Part shown: in pieces, positions 43,353 through 55,300 of the stretch | Layout: each line of letters opens with the position of its first letter | Position numbering within the stretch: the stretch's first letter is position 1 | Source: Ascaris suum | Lineage: Eukaryota; Nematoda; Chromadorea; Rhabditida; Ascarididae | DNA: 64,000 nucleotides | Direction of reading: 5' to 3' | Assembly: GCA_013433145.1 (NCBI GenBank) | Contig: CM024181.1 | Span: forward strand, 7,998,001-8,062,000 | Made by a program: the position numbers and the translations under genes | The notes under the pieces: model-generated | What the model was told of the DNA's origin: nothing | The model's database searches: none | Seen by the model: the letters and a program-made list of their open reading frames with translations, nothing else

Positions 43353-46300
43353 TTTAAAGTATATGACAAAGGTGATTCGCCTATATAAAGCACTGTCGAT
43401 GGTAGGCTAACTAAAGAAGCGTGATTATTCGATAGCAGGTCGAACAACAAATCAACGCATTCAACTTTATCTTCCAACGAATTTCAGAGCAACTTATACC
43501 AACTTAAATCGGATCGAGAAATATTTACTTCAAAAAATAACTGAAACCAATAAAACACCTCTCTAAAAAAGCGTTGCATTTCTCGGTTACCACTTTGCAA
43601 TCAAGCGATTCAATCGGCAATGACGCGCATTGTTCATTTGTTGATTCGATCTCAGCACGTAAGCATTTCGCGAATGAAAGTGGCTCGTCATTGATCCAAT
43701 CACCTAACGATTCTGCAAAAATATTTACAAATCGGAGGGCAAAATGAAAAACATCGAACCACTGAAAATCTTGCTGAAAAACCTGAAATAGTCACCGTGG
43801 ATCTTAAACCGAAACTTCCAACCTTTTAGACAGTATTTTCTCTTCAGCTGAGTTATTTTCCAATCGAAATAGTTATTGGATCAGCAACCATACACTAAGG
43901 AGATATAACTGAATGAACCGGATTATTTTGAATAATCAACTAAATTGCTTCCACCTTGCTTTTCATTCAGGTACTTATCTCTACCTGAATGTATCTATTC
44001 AGTGCATTTTCACACGCCTGTTTTTGACAACCATAAACAAATCTGCCACCTCATCCCTCAGGTTTCAACCTAGTAGCCAACCTCCTAACGAAGCAGCATA
44101 AAAATGCATCGACTATTAATCCTTTGGACAATACATAAACGAACCTGAGTTAAGCCAATCGCAAATGATCTCATTTTATATAAAACGGATGCATCTTGAA
44201 GAAGAGCAAACAAGAACCAACAAAGCAATGTTGAAATGAAGTACCACCGCTAAAATATGAGATGCAAATCACAGATCAGCCGGTCACTTTAAATGTCACT
44301 TCAAGTGGCCAATTCTCAGTGGTCACTTACTTGGCATCCAATCTGGATTTTGGAAAACTCGTAAAATGTTCAAAAGTTGACCATCGATAAATACATGTTG
44401 TACGCACTCGAATGTACGACGAATGCGCCATATTACATCGATCAGCGACTGCGATCCCAATGAAACGCTCTCCTTTACAGCCTTAAAATCAATGCTCCAT
44501 TATTACTTCATAAACACTATTTAAGTGTCGATGGCTGATTTAAAAGCTAAGAGAGTTCAATTCAATTTATTCAATTTCAGTCAATCAAATCAATTCAATT
44601 AAATACAATAAAAGCAAATCCATCATACTCACCACTTGGTTCACTCCAAATTCCGCAAAAAAAGTATCGGCATCACTCTGCGTCCCTTTCAGGTCAAAGG
44701 TGTTTCATTTGCTCAATCGAAGTTTATAAAAATGTAAAAACCAAATCTTAATGGCAATATTTGCCACCACTAATACCAAATTCAAACTGGCAGAAAGCAA
44801 GATGTTAGCATGAGATAATTGTGAGCATTGCAACAATTACGAAATCACAGAGTCGACGATGACAAGGAGACTTCATAAGGCCTCATCAAAGAATCGGCAC
44901 TTCTAGTGGTTAGTAGAAAATTGGAGGGGTGGAGGGAGGAAGGGAGGGGAGGGAGGGTAAGGGGAGGAGGAAGGGCAAAGAAAGCATAAGGTGAATTCAA
45001 CTAAGTGGCTGAATAGAAGATCACCTGAATTCGCTAGCCACCCACTAAACCTAACATCCTACAGAGAAAATTTTCCTCATTTTTATATAGGTATATGAAA
45101 ACAACGAAAGTGAAGATTTTATGAGATGAGGGAATGAATGCAAATTTAAGTGATTATAGATTCGCTTTCATTACATCGCAGAGAGTGGAAAACTTTTCTT
45201 CATTACTAACAAAAACCACCAGTGGCAGGTACGGACCGCTGACGAATGGCATGAATCGACGGATGCGAGCCGAATATGTGGTCGATGGAAATGTCAGTGG
45301 GAAATCTAGACGACTGGTAGTTCCTATACGCGCATAACGCTTGCTTACGGTTAGGTCGCAATTTTTTAAGCACCAAAAAGAGAACAAAAACTGGAATGAA
45401 TGTGGTACTGGAATTTTCGTCATAAACTCGAAAGTCTAGATAGTACTTGCTGCAAGATATTATCATCTTTTTATGTGAAGATAAACTGGGGCGACTCGAC
45501 GAAGACGCTCCTCTATTAATATAAAAAAAGTTCAACAAAGAAGCAAAAGAGGCAAACCATTTTCTGTTGAAGAAAGATATCAAGAAGTTCTTCCAAGTTG
45601 TATTTTTTTAAGACAGCAATAGCGGCCAACTGGTTGCTGACTTGATCCGGATCGTCGAGTGACGAAAGTCCTGATATGAACTCCTGCTCGAGTTTGAACC
45701 TTATGCGAATCAATCTCGGTGACATGAGCCGCATAAATGCGGCAAACTGTTTCGACTCCGTCGCTTCAGTACTCAAGTTGCGATGCATATTACTGACAAG
45801 TACAAGTAAGAATGCATCCGATAAGGGATCCAGTGTGCCCACCTTCAAAATTACACTTGTACAAGGCACTTCCAACACTCTAAGGTATAAAATGCTAACG
45901 ATTCCCTCCTTGAGCACGATTTTTATTTTTCTAAGAAGGGAATTTTAACCAACTGCTTACTGTAACCAAAATTGCTAGCTAATTCAGATGTGAGCCAAAC
46001 AATTCAGATAAAACCCAAAAAAGTTTGCAATATTTTTGTAAAAAAATCTCATATCTAATTCTTCAAAGAAGCAATCGGTGAATGACAAATTATCTGCTCC
46101 GTTCAAAAATTCTTATGAAACATTGACCATCCCACCCCTATAAAAAAGATAAAGCTTGAATGGCTTTCCCTCAAAATGGCCTTTGCCTAAGGCTGAACGG
46201 CTTTCCAGGTAAATCAACTGCTTCATAATACATCCATCCATTTCGTGGAATGCTGATCGTAACGATGTTATTTGATCGACGATGCAAAATGACCAAAGGT

Positions 46301-48409
46301 GAAAAATTGCACCTTCAAGGTGCGACTCGGCCTTACTTTCAACGACTAAAACGTGATAATGCAGCAATCCTTAATATTTCACTCTACGACGAATCTGACC
46401 AAAACGTATACTTGCCTCTACATTCACAATCCGTCCACATTTTGATGATAATTTATATCTAATAATTGCCAATAATAAAACAACTATCGAAGTGCTGCTT
46501 TATGAGTGAAGCATTTTCATGAGTTAAGCCAAGCAAAAGGCTTGCTGAGCAGCACCTTGTCCCTCCCCTCCCTGCGCTCTTCTTCCTCTGCTGTCTTCGC
46601 CGATCCTAGAGCGCCTCGACGATGGAACATGACTCTTTAAAGTTTGACGATTTTTTGAGCAAAATATTGCTTCTCATAAACAAATTGAGCAGATGACTTT
46701 CTCTGTAAATATCTTATAGATTAATTTATTTTTTATTTTTTTATAAATCCCCAAAAAACAATTTTCTATTGTGCCAACATTGCCGCGCCCTATTAACCAT
46801 CCCGAAGTTATGGACGATTAGGTGAGTACTATAGTTGCACCTAAATTTTAAAAAAAAAATGAACACGAGCTCTAGAAAAAAATTCGTCATGTACCCGAAG
46901 CCGTGGGTTCAATGCAATTCTCACCGCTACACCTGAACTAAGAAACTAGAATCCCCAAATCTCGTGGGTTTTGGGGGGATTCCCGAATTTTAAAAATTGC
47001 TGATATCTCCGGATCCCGGACGTAAAACTTCGGCGGTAATTCAAGAAAAAATACCAACGATAACAAACCAAATGAAAAAGTTTAACAAATGCGGAGAGAC
47101 GTGCAAATGTCGAAAACAAAGAAGTTCCTCGTTGTGGCTCATAACGTTCAGCGCCTGCAGCTCGTAGTTGATGCACATTTGCGGCAAAATTGTCGGCGAT
47201 TTGTGTGACTCGACGTACAGCACTTGAAGCATCAAGTACATCTCTATAGCGACGTCCCACCATTTGACGCAATTCTTCTTTTTTCTCTTCCATTTCCAAA
47301 CTTAATTAAAAATATCGCTGAATTTTAATGAATGAAATCGAGCGGGAAAAATAATACTCAATTCAAAAAAACAATAAAATCCTCAAAATATTACAATTAA
47401 ATTTAGAAGTTTTGATGTGATCAGGTAATAACTGTTCTACTTTCACCGGCCTGAGTGTAATTGCTCGAATATACTCCTCTTCCCCCCCCCCAATCCCCGC
47501 TTCCCCACCTAACCTTACTCAATCTCTTTATTTTTCTAATCAAAAATCTCCCAACATATTTCACTCCAAACATTAACTGAAAAAAAAAACAATAGAGAAA
47601 AGATGATAATTTATTAAAACGATATAAAAATAGTGATCGAGTTGAATATTAAATATTAAATATTGGAAAATACATCAATATGAGACCTAAGAAAATAAAA
47701 ATAAACTTGATAAGAAGAGACCATTATAAGTTTGTTTGATTTAAACGCTAAAAGCATCGTTTTTTCGTTATGCCGAACTCGTAAACTGTTTTCGATTTTG
47801 ATTTGGCACCTTCAGGATGTAAACAGGATGTAAACAACCTTCACTGTGGCACCTGAGCACCTGACAGGATGTAAACAACAACCTTCATCCACACCAAACA
47901 ACTTTTTTTTCTAAGCGTCACTAGCCCTTTATATTTAACAAAGGTGCCTACAACTTTCGTCCGAAAATCCGAGGAAATTTGAGTATGTCGTATACGTAAA
48001 GTTAGGTAAATAATTTCTGTACTAATGACGCGATGCTTACTTTAAATTGAAAAAAAAGTAACAAAAGGAAGCAAGGAATTATTGCTTCCATCAGAAAAAA
48101 AGATGCCAGTATCCATCCTATGATAAATTCCAGGTCTTTAAGATACATACCTTTATCGATGTTCACTTACGATTTCGTTTGTTTACTATTTATGAAATCT
48201 ATTTTTGTTTATTTTTTATTAATTTATTAGATAAGCAAAATTATTTACTAATGAATAAAAATTTTATTATGCGCAATAAGTGTTGCTTTAAAATATAAAG
48301 GCGCTAAAAATAGAAAATAAGAAAAAAAAAGAAATACTTACGATAAATTTGAATGAATATTTTGTAATTGCTCAATTGAAAGATCTTGCATTAAACGTTC
48401 CACATCCAT
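33503..48409 (-). CDS. COG1: Conserved oligomeric Golgi complex subunit 1 (COG1)
   Basis: Subunit of the COG tethering complex for retrograde vesicles at the Golgi. Seventeen exons: 48409-48342, 47300-47146, 46345-46219, 45879-45558, 44677-44633, 44481-44331, 43712-43591, 42631-42557, 42092-41966, 41779-41758, 40934-40800, 40315-40109, 38792-38690, 37389-37291, 36592-36296, 35451-35308 and 33655-33503. Phases agree throughout; 2352 nt, 783 aa, against about 980 in human. The N-terminal signature EKKEELRQMVGRRYRD (residues 28-43) matches human ERKKEELRQMVGERYRD. Near the C-terminus ESRIDPFDVTLL and SDIARFSLIPRLSK match the human IDPFDLDVF and IRFGLLPLS regions. The end, SLSSFYKLSASWFGN, mirrors SLFKLGWLSSM. 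A pyrimidine-rich acceptor (tttttttctttcag) lies 11 nt before the ATG, fitting trans-splicing. Least certain are the 22-nt exon at 41779-41758 and the borders at 46345 and 44677. Confidence 0.93.
37211..37290 (+). repeat. (TAA)n-type imperfect microsatellite
   Basis: TAA/AAT triplets with interruptions in the COG1 intron directly next to the donor of exon 37389-37291. Non-coding. Confidence 0.8.
43282..43351. repeat. (TA)n microsatellite in COG1 intron
   Basis: About 35 TA units between the COG1 exons at 43591 and 42631. The 68-codon minus frame across it is an artefact. Confidence 0.95.
47813..47877 (+). repeat. Three copies of CAGGATGTAAACA in COG1 intron 1
   Basis: Two copies overlap in tandem (47813-47836) and a third lies at about 47865-47877. 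The flanks are also partly duplicated: accttca follows copies 2 and 3, and gcacc precedes copies 1 and 3. A small nested duplication, non-coding. Confidence 0.75.
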
Positions 48410-49341
48410 TATCACGCCTGAAAGAAAAAAAATTCATAGAAGAAATTAGAAAATATGAGTGCAACTCATATAGAACAATCATAACTTCGCTTTGTTTGCT
48501 CACAGATGAAGGCAATTAAGAACGATCATTAACCGTCATAAAGCCTGAAAATAATAAGCTCTCTAGAGAATGATCGATGATTTATCTACTAAAGGTATTT
48601 TAGCTTTTCGACCTTCCCTGCCCCTCCCCTTTCCCCTCACTTTCTTTTTACTGATGGAGTTTTGCAGGAAAGGAAGTTGGTGACAGATTTTTTTTTGAAG
48701 GGGAATTCGAGTGGGTGGGAGGCAGGAGCAGGTGGAGAAAAGGGGGAGAGAAGAAAGCGGAAAATCTAGGTGTGAGCATAACATGGTTAATTGTATATGT
48801 TAGCGCAAAACCTCCTAAAAATAAATGAAAATATATTTAAAATGTGCTGATGAAGTTTTTTTTTATATTTTATAATGAAACGTGCAAAAAAAAACGCAAA
48901 AAAATTCATGTACATTCCAAACACATTGGAATGCCACGTTGAAACCTTATGGATTCTCACCTTGAAGAATTCACCATACAAGATAAACTTATATGCAATA
49001 CATCTTAAACAACAATATTGCGAAATTACCTATTCCAAGCAATCTTGATTTATTCTATACACCTCGCCTCGTCCACAAAGAAAAACTTGAAATCCTTGCG
49101 AGCGGAAAATTCTCAAAAATCATTCGGTGTCAGAAAATCACCAGAGTGGAAAATAGTCCTCCTCGAAAATCTCATCCGTTGCATAAATGTTTCGTCTTAG
49201 AGCGCATATATTTCGAAATTAATAATGGCAGGTTTTTTTTTTGAGAACGAAGCGATCCCCTTACTAATTTGCTGATCTAGAAAGCAATCGCGGAAGTATG
49301 ATCGATCGCCTGTCGACTACTTGAGTGCCGTCATAAAGGAA
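48410..49341. other. 0.93-kb spacer between BDP1 and COG1
   Basis: BDP1 stop and COG1 start on the same strand. Contains an A/G and C/T-rich stretch (48600-48760) and AT-rich DNA. The minus-strand tttttttctttcag ending at 48421 is the best candidate for a splice-leader or leader-intron acceptor of COG1. No exon seen. Confidence 0.5.
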
Positions 49342-52300
49342 CTAATTACCGCTTGTTGTTTTCCGGATGAGTGTGGTACGGATTGCTCGACCTCCGAAAC
49401 ACGGAACAATTCCCTGACAGACCGTTCCAGAACGAAGTTTCCCCGACAAGAGATGCTCCGCACTAAATAAAGAAGCAGCAATCAATAAGTGCGAGGATTG
49501 TTTCCTGACGTGGACGCGTACGATGAAGGAAGGCACTGGCTTTCGACCGCATGGTTACGACCTGATGACAAGTACTCACTTAGAACTATGGATGAAAACA
49601 TATTTATTTTTGTTCTTAAGAAACGATGAACTCAACGCATCATACTCAGATGGTTTTATAATCGTAGAAGCAATAAACTTGACAGCGCAGGATCGAACAT
49701 TATCAATGAAACCTGGCGAAGTGAGACCATCTTGCAAAGTGAAACCCGATGAGTGCTTGAATATTTGTATCTGAGTATTTTGTGCTTGGATGCCTGTGTC
49801 TTAGTATTTTCTATGACTTCGAGATAATTAAAGGTACATCACGAGATCTGCATACATGAACAAATCAATCAACACACCACATGTGGGAGAAGCAGTTGCC
49901 TCGTCGAGAATTCGTGAGCACGTTTATGCTTTAAATGTTTGGGCAACTCCCATGTTGAGGATTCAATGCAGTGGGCACAACATAAAATAATATCTATTAC
50001 GGCAACTTAATACCTCACTATTGAACAACACCTCTCCAACGCATATGCCGATCAATATTGCTTTTGAATACAGCTGTACTGCTTGCGCTGCCACATCGCG
50101 CTCATCATCAACTCTGTCCTGGCCCAACCGCCGCCTAGATAAACAGGAAGTCTTGAGACAGCGATGTCAGGAGGGGAGGGAGGGAGGCAAGAGGGAGATA
50201 GTTCTAAAACTGGCTCATTTTTATGAAGGTTGGGGAGGAGGGGGGGGGGGTGGTGGTGGTGAGGATTTTACACAGGAACTGCAAAGAACTTTATCAGCAT
50301 CATCTAAATTTTAAAAATATGGGGGGACGTTTCGTTCGTCATCACTGTTAACTATGGAAACGCTTGTAGCCGTCTTTTTTAATTCTTCATTGCATCTAAA
50401 CATTTTCAACAAATCAATTCTTATTAGCAACAACGCTGGTTTAAAAAAAAAAAGAACGGAAATCGCAGCAGCTGGATAGCACGATATGCGTTTTTTGCTA
50501 TACAGAAACGTTCACCCATTAAAAAAAAACACTCAACTCTCTCACATTCGGAATTAATTATCCGTATTTAATCCCCCCATATCCATTAACACCATAAAAA
50601 TCTTCCTTATTTTTTCATCCACTCCTCTATTCCCAGTGTTTCGCATATGCATCCAAAACTGTTGTAATGATAATAAATGATTCCATTCGGAAACAATCTT
50701 AGCAAAACAATTATTCCCGTATAATCTCTTCTCCTATCACAGTGCTTCTATAAAACGAACAACTGAATCTGCAATCAAACGAATGAATGAATGTACCAAC
50801 AAATTGAACTTGTCTTATCGAATACTTAGAACAAACACTGAACATTTGTCTGATACCAACAATTTATCAGACAAAGGCAGACAACATCCGACGCCAACCA
50901 ATATTTATAAAGAAGCATAAGAATACCAAACACTAAACGCGCAAATAAAAAACGCAATGAAATAAGCATTCAGCCAGAAAATCGGATCCAATTGTTACAC
51001 TTTATGACTATCGGAGAAGCATCAATAATATGCTATAAAGCTCAACAATCATACAACCTATACATAAACATATAACAGCAATCCTCGAAGATATTTCATT
51101 ATTAGAGACCCTACTGGTTCGAGTTGTCGACATGATGCTATCATTGAATGAGAACGCATATCAGTGTGCTCAACTATACAAAGTTGGAGCAGTTTACATC
51201 CGTCAATACCCGCTGAAATAACAACTGCACAAAAAATGGCCAAAACTTGGCTGGCAAAAAAATAAAATAAAATAAAACCACCGCCAAAACAAAAAAACCT
51301 GCAAGCCAACCGGTCTAACGATTGGTCAACGAGCTAACGGAGGAAGCTTTTCACAGTATATGCGCTAACCGGTCTAGAAAGGAAAGATCAGTATGAAGCT
51401 CGAAAGAAACTTATAGCTTACTACTTGAAAAAAATGCCCTGGTGTAATCCAGCATTACAAATCCCTTCATCCTAATAATGCGGACTCCACAACACTGTGG
51501 CGTTGATGTGTATCTCATATTTTATAACGAATGAACGCCGGCAAGAGTTTAGCCTTCCTTGCCGAATACCAAAACTACCTCTTATAATCGAAACGTTCAC
51601 TGCGGAGGACCAAACAGGTGTAGAAATCCAGATGGAGGATCATTGGGACTCATGCGATGCTGTATTAAGAACTGCACAGCAGGACGTTCATCCACTGCAG
51701 GACAATTAAAAAGGATGCGCTCTGGTTCATTGTCATCCTTTGGGAAAGCACGGTAGGTCGTCTTCAGAGGCACATGAACTATTGGTACTCCATCGTCTTT
51801 CTGCTCAAGCGAGACACCTGTCGCATTCGGATCTTCGACTATTTTGAATTTTGGGAAATCCTCTCCAAGTTCCTCTGAAAGATTCTATTGCTAATTCAGC
51901 GGCCAAAAAGAGCCAATAATAAGACAGAATGAGAAATCTCACAAAAAAATTTGCGACCACCACCTTCTGCTGCCCATCACAAGGTTCTTTCCAGGCTTCC
52001 ACCTATATCGGATAAGGAGGTTTGTGTTCATACCAGCTAAGCCATACCTCCACGAACGTTGCTGCGTCGGTGTTAGAGAAAAGGAAGGTATTTCACACAT
52101 GAATACCTTTCAAATGATGAAAACACTGCGCGATAAATACTTTAAACTGGTGATTCTGAAGAGTCCCGTCATAACATATACCTTCCCGAGACGTGAAACA
52201 ACCATAAATAATGAAGTGAAACATCCATCGATCGTATTAAATCACCCTACAATAACCCAAAAGTATCTTCCAGCACCACGTGGTGGAGGAGTGGAAGGAG

Positions 52301-55300
52301 GAGGCAAGGAGAAAGCGGGGCTGGACTTGCAATTACATTCAAAAGTCCCATCATGGCAAATTATAATCAACATGCAAGAATCAGCTCCAAGAAGTGTACA
52401 ACCTGGGATATCGATTTTATCAGTTTCTTGTTGCAACAACTTTTTGCTATCCTTTTTCTGCGATCTCTCGCCCAATCGCCTTTCCACTAGTGAATCCCTG
52501 CAACAATAAACATAAATTCAGTGTGCCGTTCGCTTTCATTGCAGTCAAGTTGCTTTCCAGAAAAATTTCTAACCAGGCTGATACCGCAAGTATACACTCA
52601 GAAAAGCAAAGCCAATTAAACAGCAATAATTAATGATTAGCTACGCAAAATTTTCATGCATCAAATCGTTGAAAGAAATGTCATAAAAACTAAAAAATAT
52701 TCGAAAAGATATACTTATGCGTGACTCAGTCATATCAAGGATCGATATCCAATACTACTTTGCAGCCTCTACCATTTGATGCTGCTCACTGCAGTGTAAA
52801 TCATAGTGCTTAGCCAGGAGTATATTCCCTACACTATCCCATAAGATCAAATGAATCTGTTCTCCACGTATCCACGCAGCCTTTCTTTTTTTCTTACTGT
52901 CCAATAATCCAATTAATTATACTTTGTAAAATACATAAGTTTCACTTTGAAATACACTTGTGATTTAATTGTGAACTTTGTTTTCGTGCCGGGACGCACA
53001 TGCGCGACGCTTTCTTTGCAGCACAGTAACAATTAAGGAGAGAGATAGAAGGGGAGGGGCGAAGGAAGATTAAACGCAAAAGGACTCCATATCAGCTCCA
53101 AATCGGCCAACTTGTCCTCTTCGACCCTTTAAATTGGCTGTTTTTGCCATGTCCTTGATGCTTCATGTCTTCTGGGGAGAGTTCTTTCTGACCTATAGAG
53201 CAAGGCGTTGCCAACTACCTTATTTCCAGAACTTAATCCCAACAATTTGAACTCTTCGCCTTTTTTGCAAGTCAGAATTATACTGCGTTCCTCCTCATCT
53301 TTCCAGCTTATTTTTCTCGCCTTTACTATATTTCACAGCTCCTCGTGAATCATTCGGAAGGTTTGTGCTCTCTTCCCAAAAATTAGGACACATGACCGTT
53401 GGTCCTTCCTGAACTCAAGTGGAACATAACAACCAATCTCGCGGGTTAGAAGTCAAAACGAGTACCTGGCTGCTGCATCGACGACCTTGATGCGTACCGT
53501 ACCGTTGGCAACCGAATCCACATCTTCATCCTCTGACTGTTCCTTAAAAGCGCTCAACAAGATAGCTGAGATGCACTTTCCAATCTCTATGACTTACATT
53601 TGGGAGTGTGGGACTTTCTTTTAAAGTCCCAACACATGGATCAGTGAATTCATTAAAACACTTCCCGATGGCTTTCCCAGTAAAGCAATTATAATTATAT
53701 GCTTCCCATAATGGGGATAATGAGCTCCATTAAGAAATACACGTGAAACATTTCTTATAGTTCTGTTGATTGTGATAGTTCGTTACACTGCAGAATGATG
53801 AAATGTCCGGTGATGTGTTTTCTTCCAGGATCAACTAGCTTTATAACCCCCTTCCCTCCCCTTCCCGCAGGGGAAGGCAAAAATTCGTTCCAACTTTCCC
53901 CGTGAACTTAGAAATAAAAATTTGGTTTCTAAAACATATAACCAACGTTCTTTGGAATTGGATGAATCTAAACAAAACAATTTAAATAGACGGAAATGAT
54001 GATGCCTTAATTCCATCAATCTAGGTTCAATTGCTTGCAAGTTGGAAATTTCGACCGGCTAGAGGAACAAACTTAAGCATATTTGCCTAAATAAGATATT
54101 TCGATTAGTGTTCTTCCAAACAAAAAGGCCCCTGGAAATAGGAACCAGGATGTGTGAGCCTATGAAACGACGACGATATTAACGTGAAACAAAATAGACG
54201 ATGAAATTACTCGAAAAATTGCTGCTTTTCGAGAAACATCGTAAAATTTATGGAGCAAAAACTTACTGTCAGGTTTGTTAAAAGATATACTCGTAAGTAC
54301 GGTAATAAAACTTATCAAGTTCATCACCGATACAATTTCATGAGCAAAACAGTTATAAAACGCGGAGTCACATCCATTCAATAACACAAACAATACGCTC
54401 TCAGCTACAACTCCTGCTGTACTGCACAACACCTGGCAGGTATAACAAAGAGGGCAACCTGCTGAGCAGCCTGAAGCGCCTTCCTCTCTTTTTTGGTCAT
54501 TCTCTGCTCCTTCTTCTTCGCCAACTCTTCGCCAATTTTCTTCAACGCCTCATTGGCGTGCGTAAACAACGAATCACTTAGAACCGTCGGCGACGACATT
54601 GCCTGCGCAAACAACCTCTCAAAATAACGAAATGAAGGAGACATCCTTCCCACCCCCCCCCCCCCACCTTCACATGTACGGTTAGAAAACCTCGCGCAGC
54701 GGACTACCTGATGGCAATGCGACCGTCTTTCTTTCGGTGTTACTACACTCAATTATTAACTCACTATTTTCTTGCATAACATCCGTGATATATTTGAGAA
54801 CTACAATAGCCTTTGCAACTATATAAATGGCTCATCATGTAATTAGCACTGTAACACATTCATGCCTAAATTTCTTTTAAAATAAAGCTGCTCGTTGAAA
54901 GAGCTCGAAACGTTCCTATTACAAGCACCTCCCTTACTTCCACACCAAAGTAATCCAGCAGACCATCGACTTATAGCCAATCCAGCTACGTCCACCTCCC
55001 CACTTCTTCCTATTCCATCACAACACTTCAAAACTAGGCGGCAATCAAATAATACCGCACTTATACGACAAGGTGTTTCTGGCAAATCAATGAAACGACA
55101 TAAACGAAACCTTCTTCAAGCGTGCCCAATTTGTTCGCTCCTCCTTGTTGAATTTGGTTTTGAGCTCAGCACGAGTACGTGACGGGAAGAATTCGTGCAT
55201 GATTCCAAAATCGGGTCCGGTTGCCCTAAAACGAAGCCTTACTCAACAATTCAATACACCTTCAACGTTGTAATTACAGTAAAGCATTCGCGATCAAGCA

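Noticed and set aside
45134..45423. Less AT-rich stretch open on both strands in a COG1 intron
   Set aside because: I first looked here for a missing COG1 exon, but 45558 joins 44677 directly in phase and the readings do not resemble COG1.
45676..45948. 90-codon plus-strand frame
   Set aside because: Shadow of COG1 exon 45879-45558 on the other strand.
52024..52509. 161-codon plus-strand frame
   Set aside because: Antisense to BDP1 exon 52497-52403 and its introns; no family resemblance and no splice or start context.
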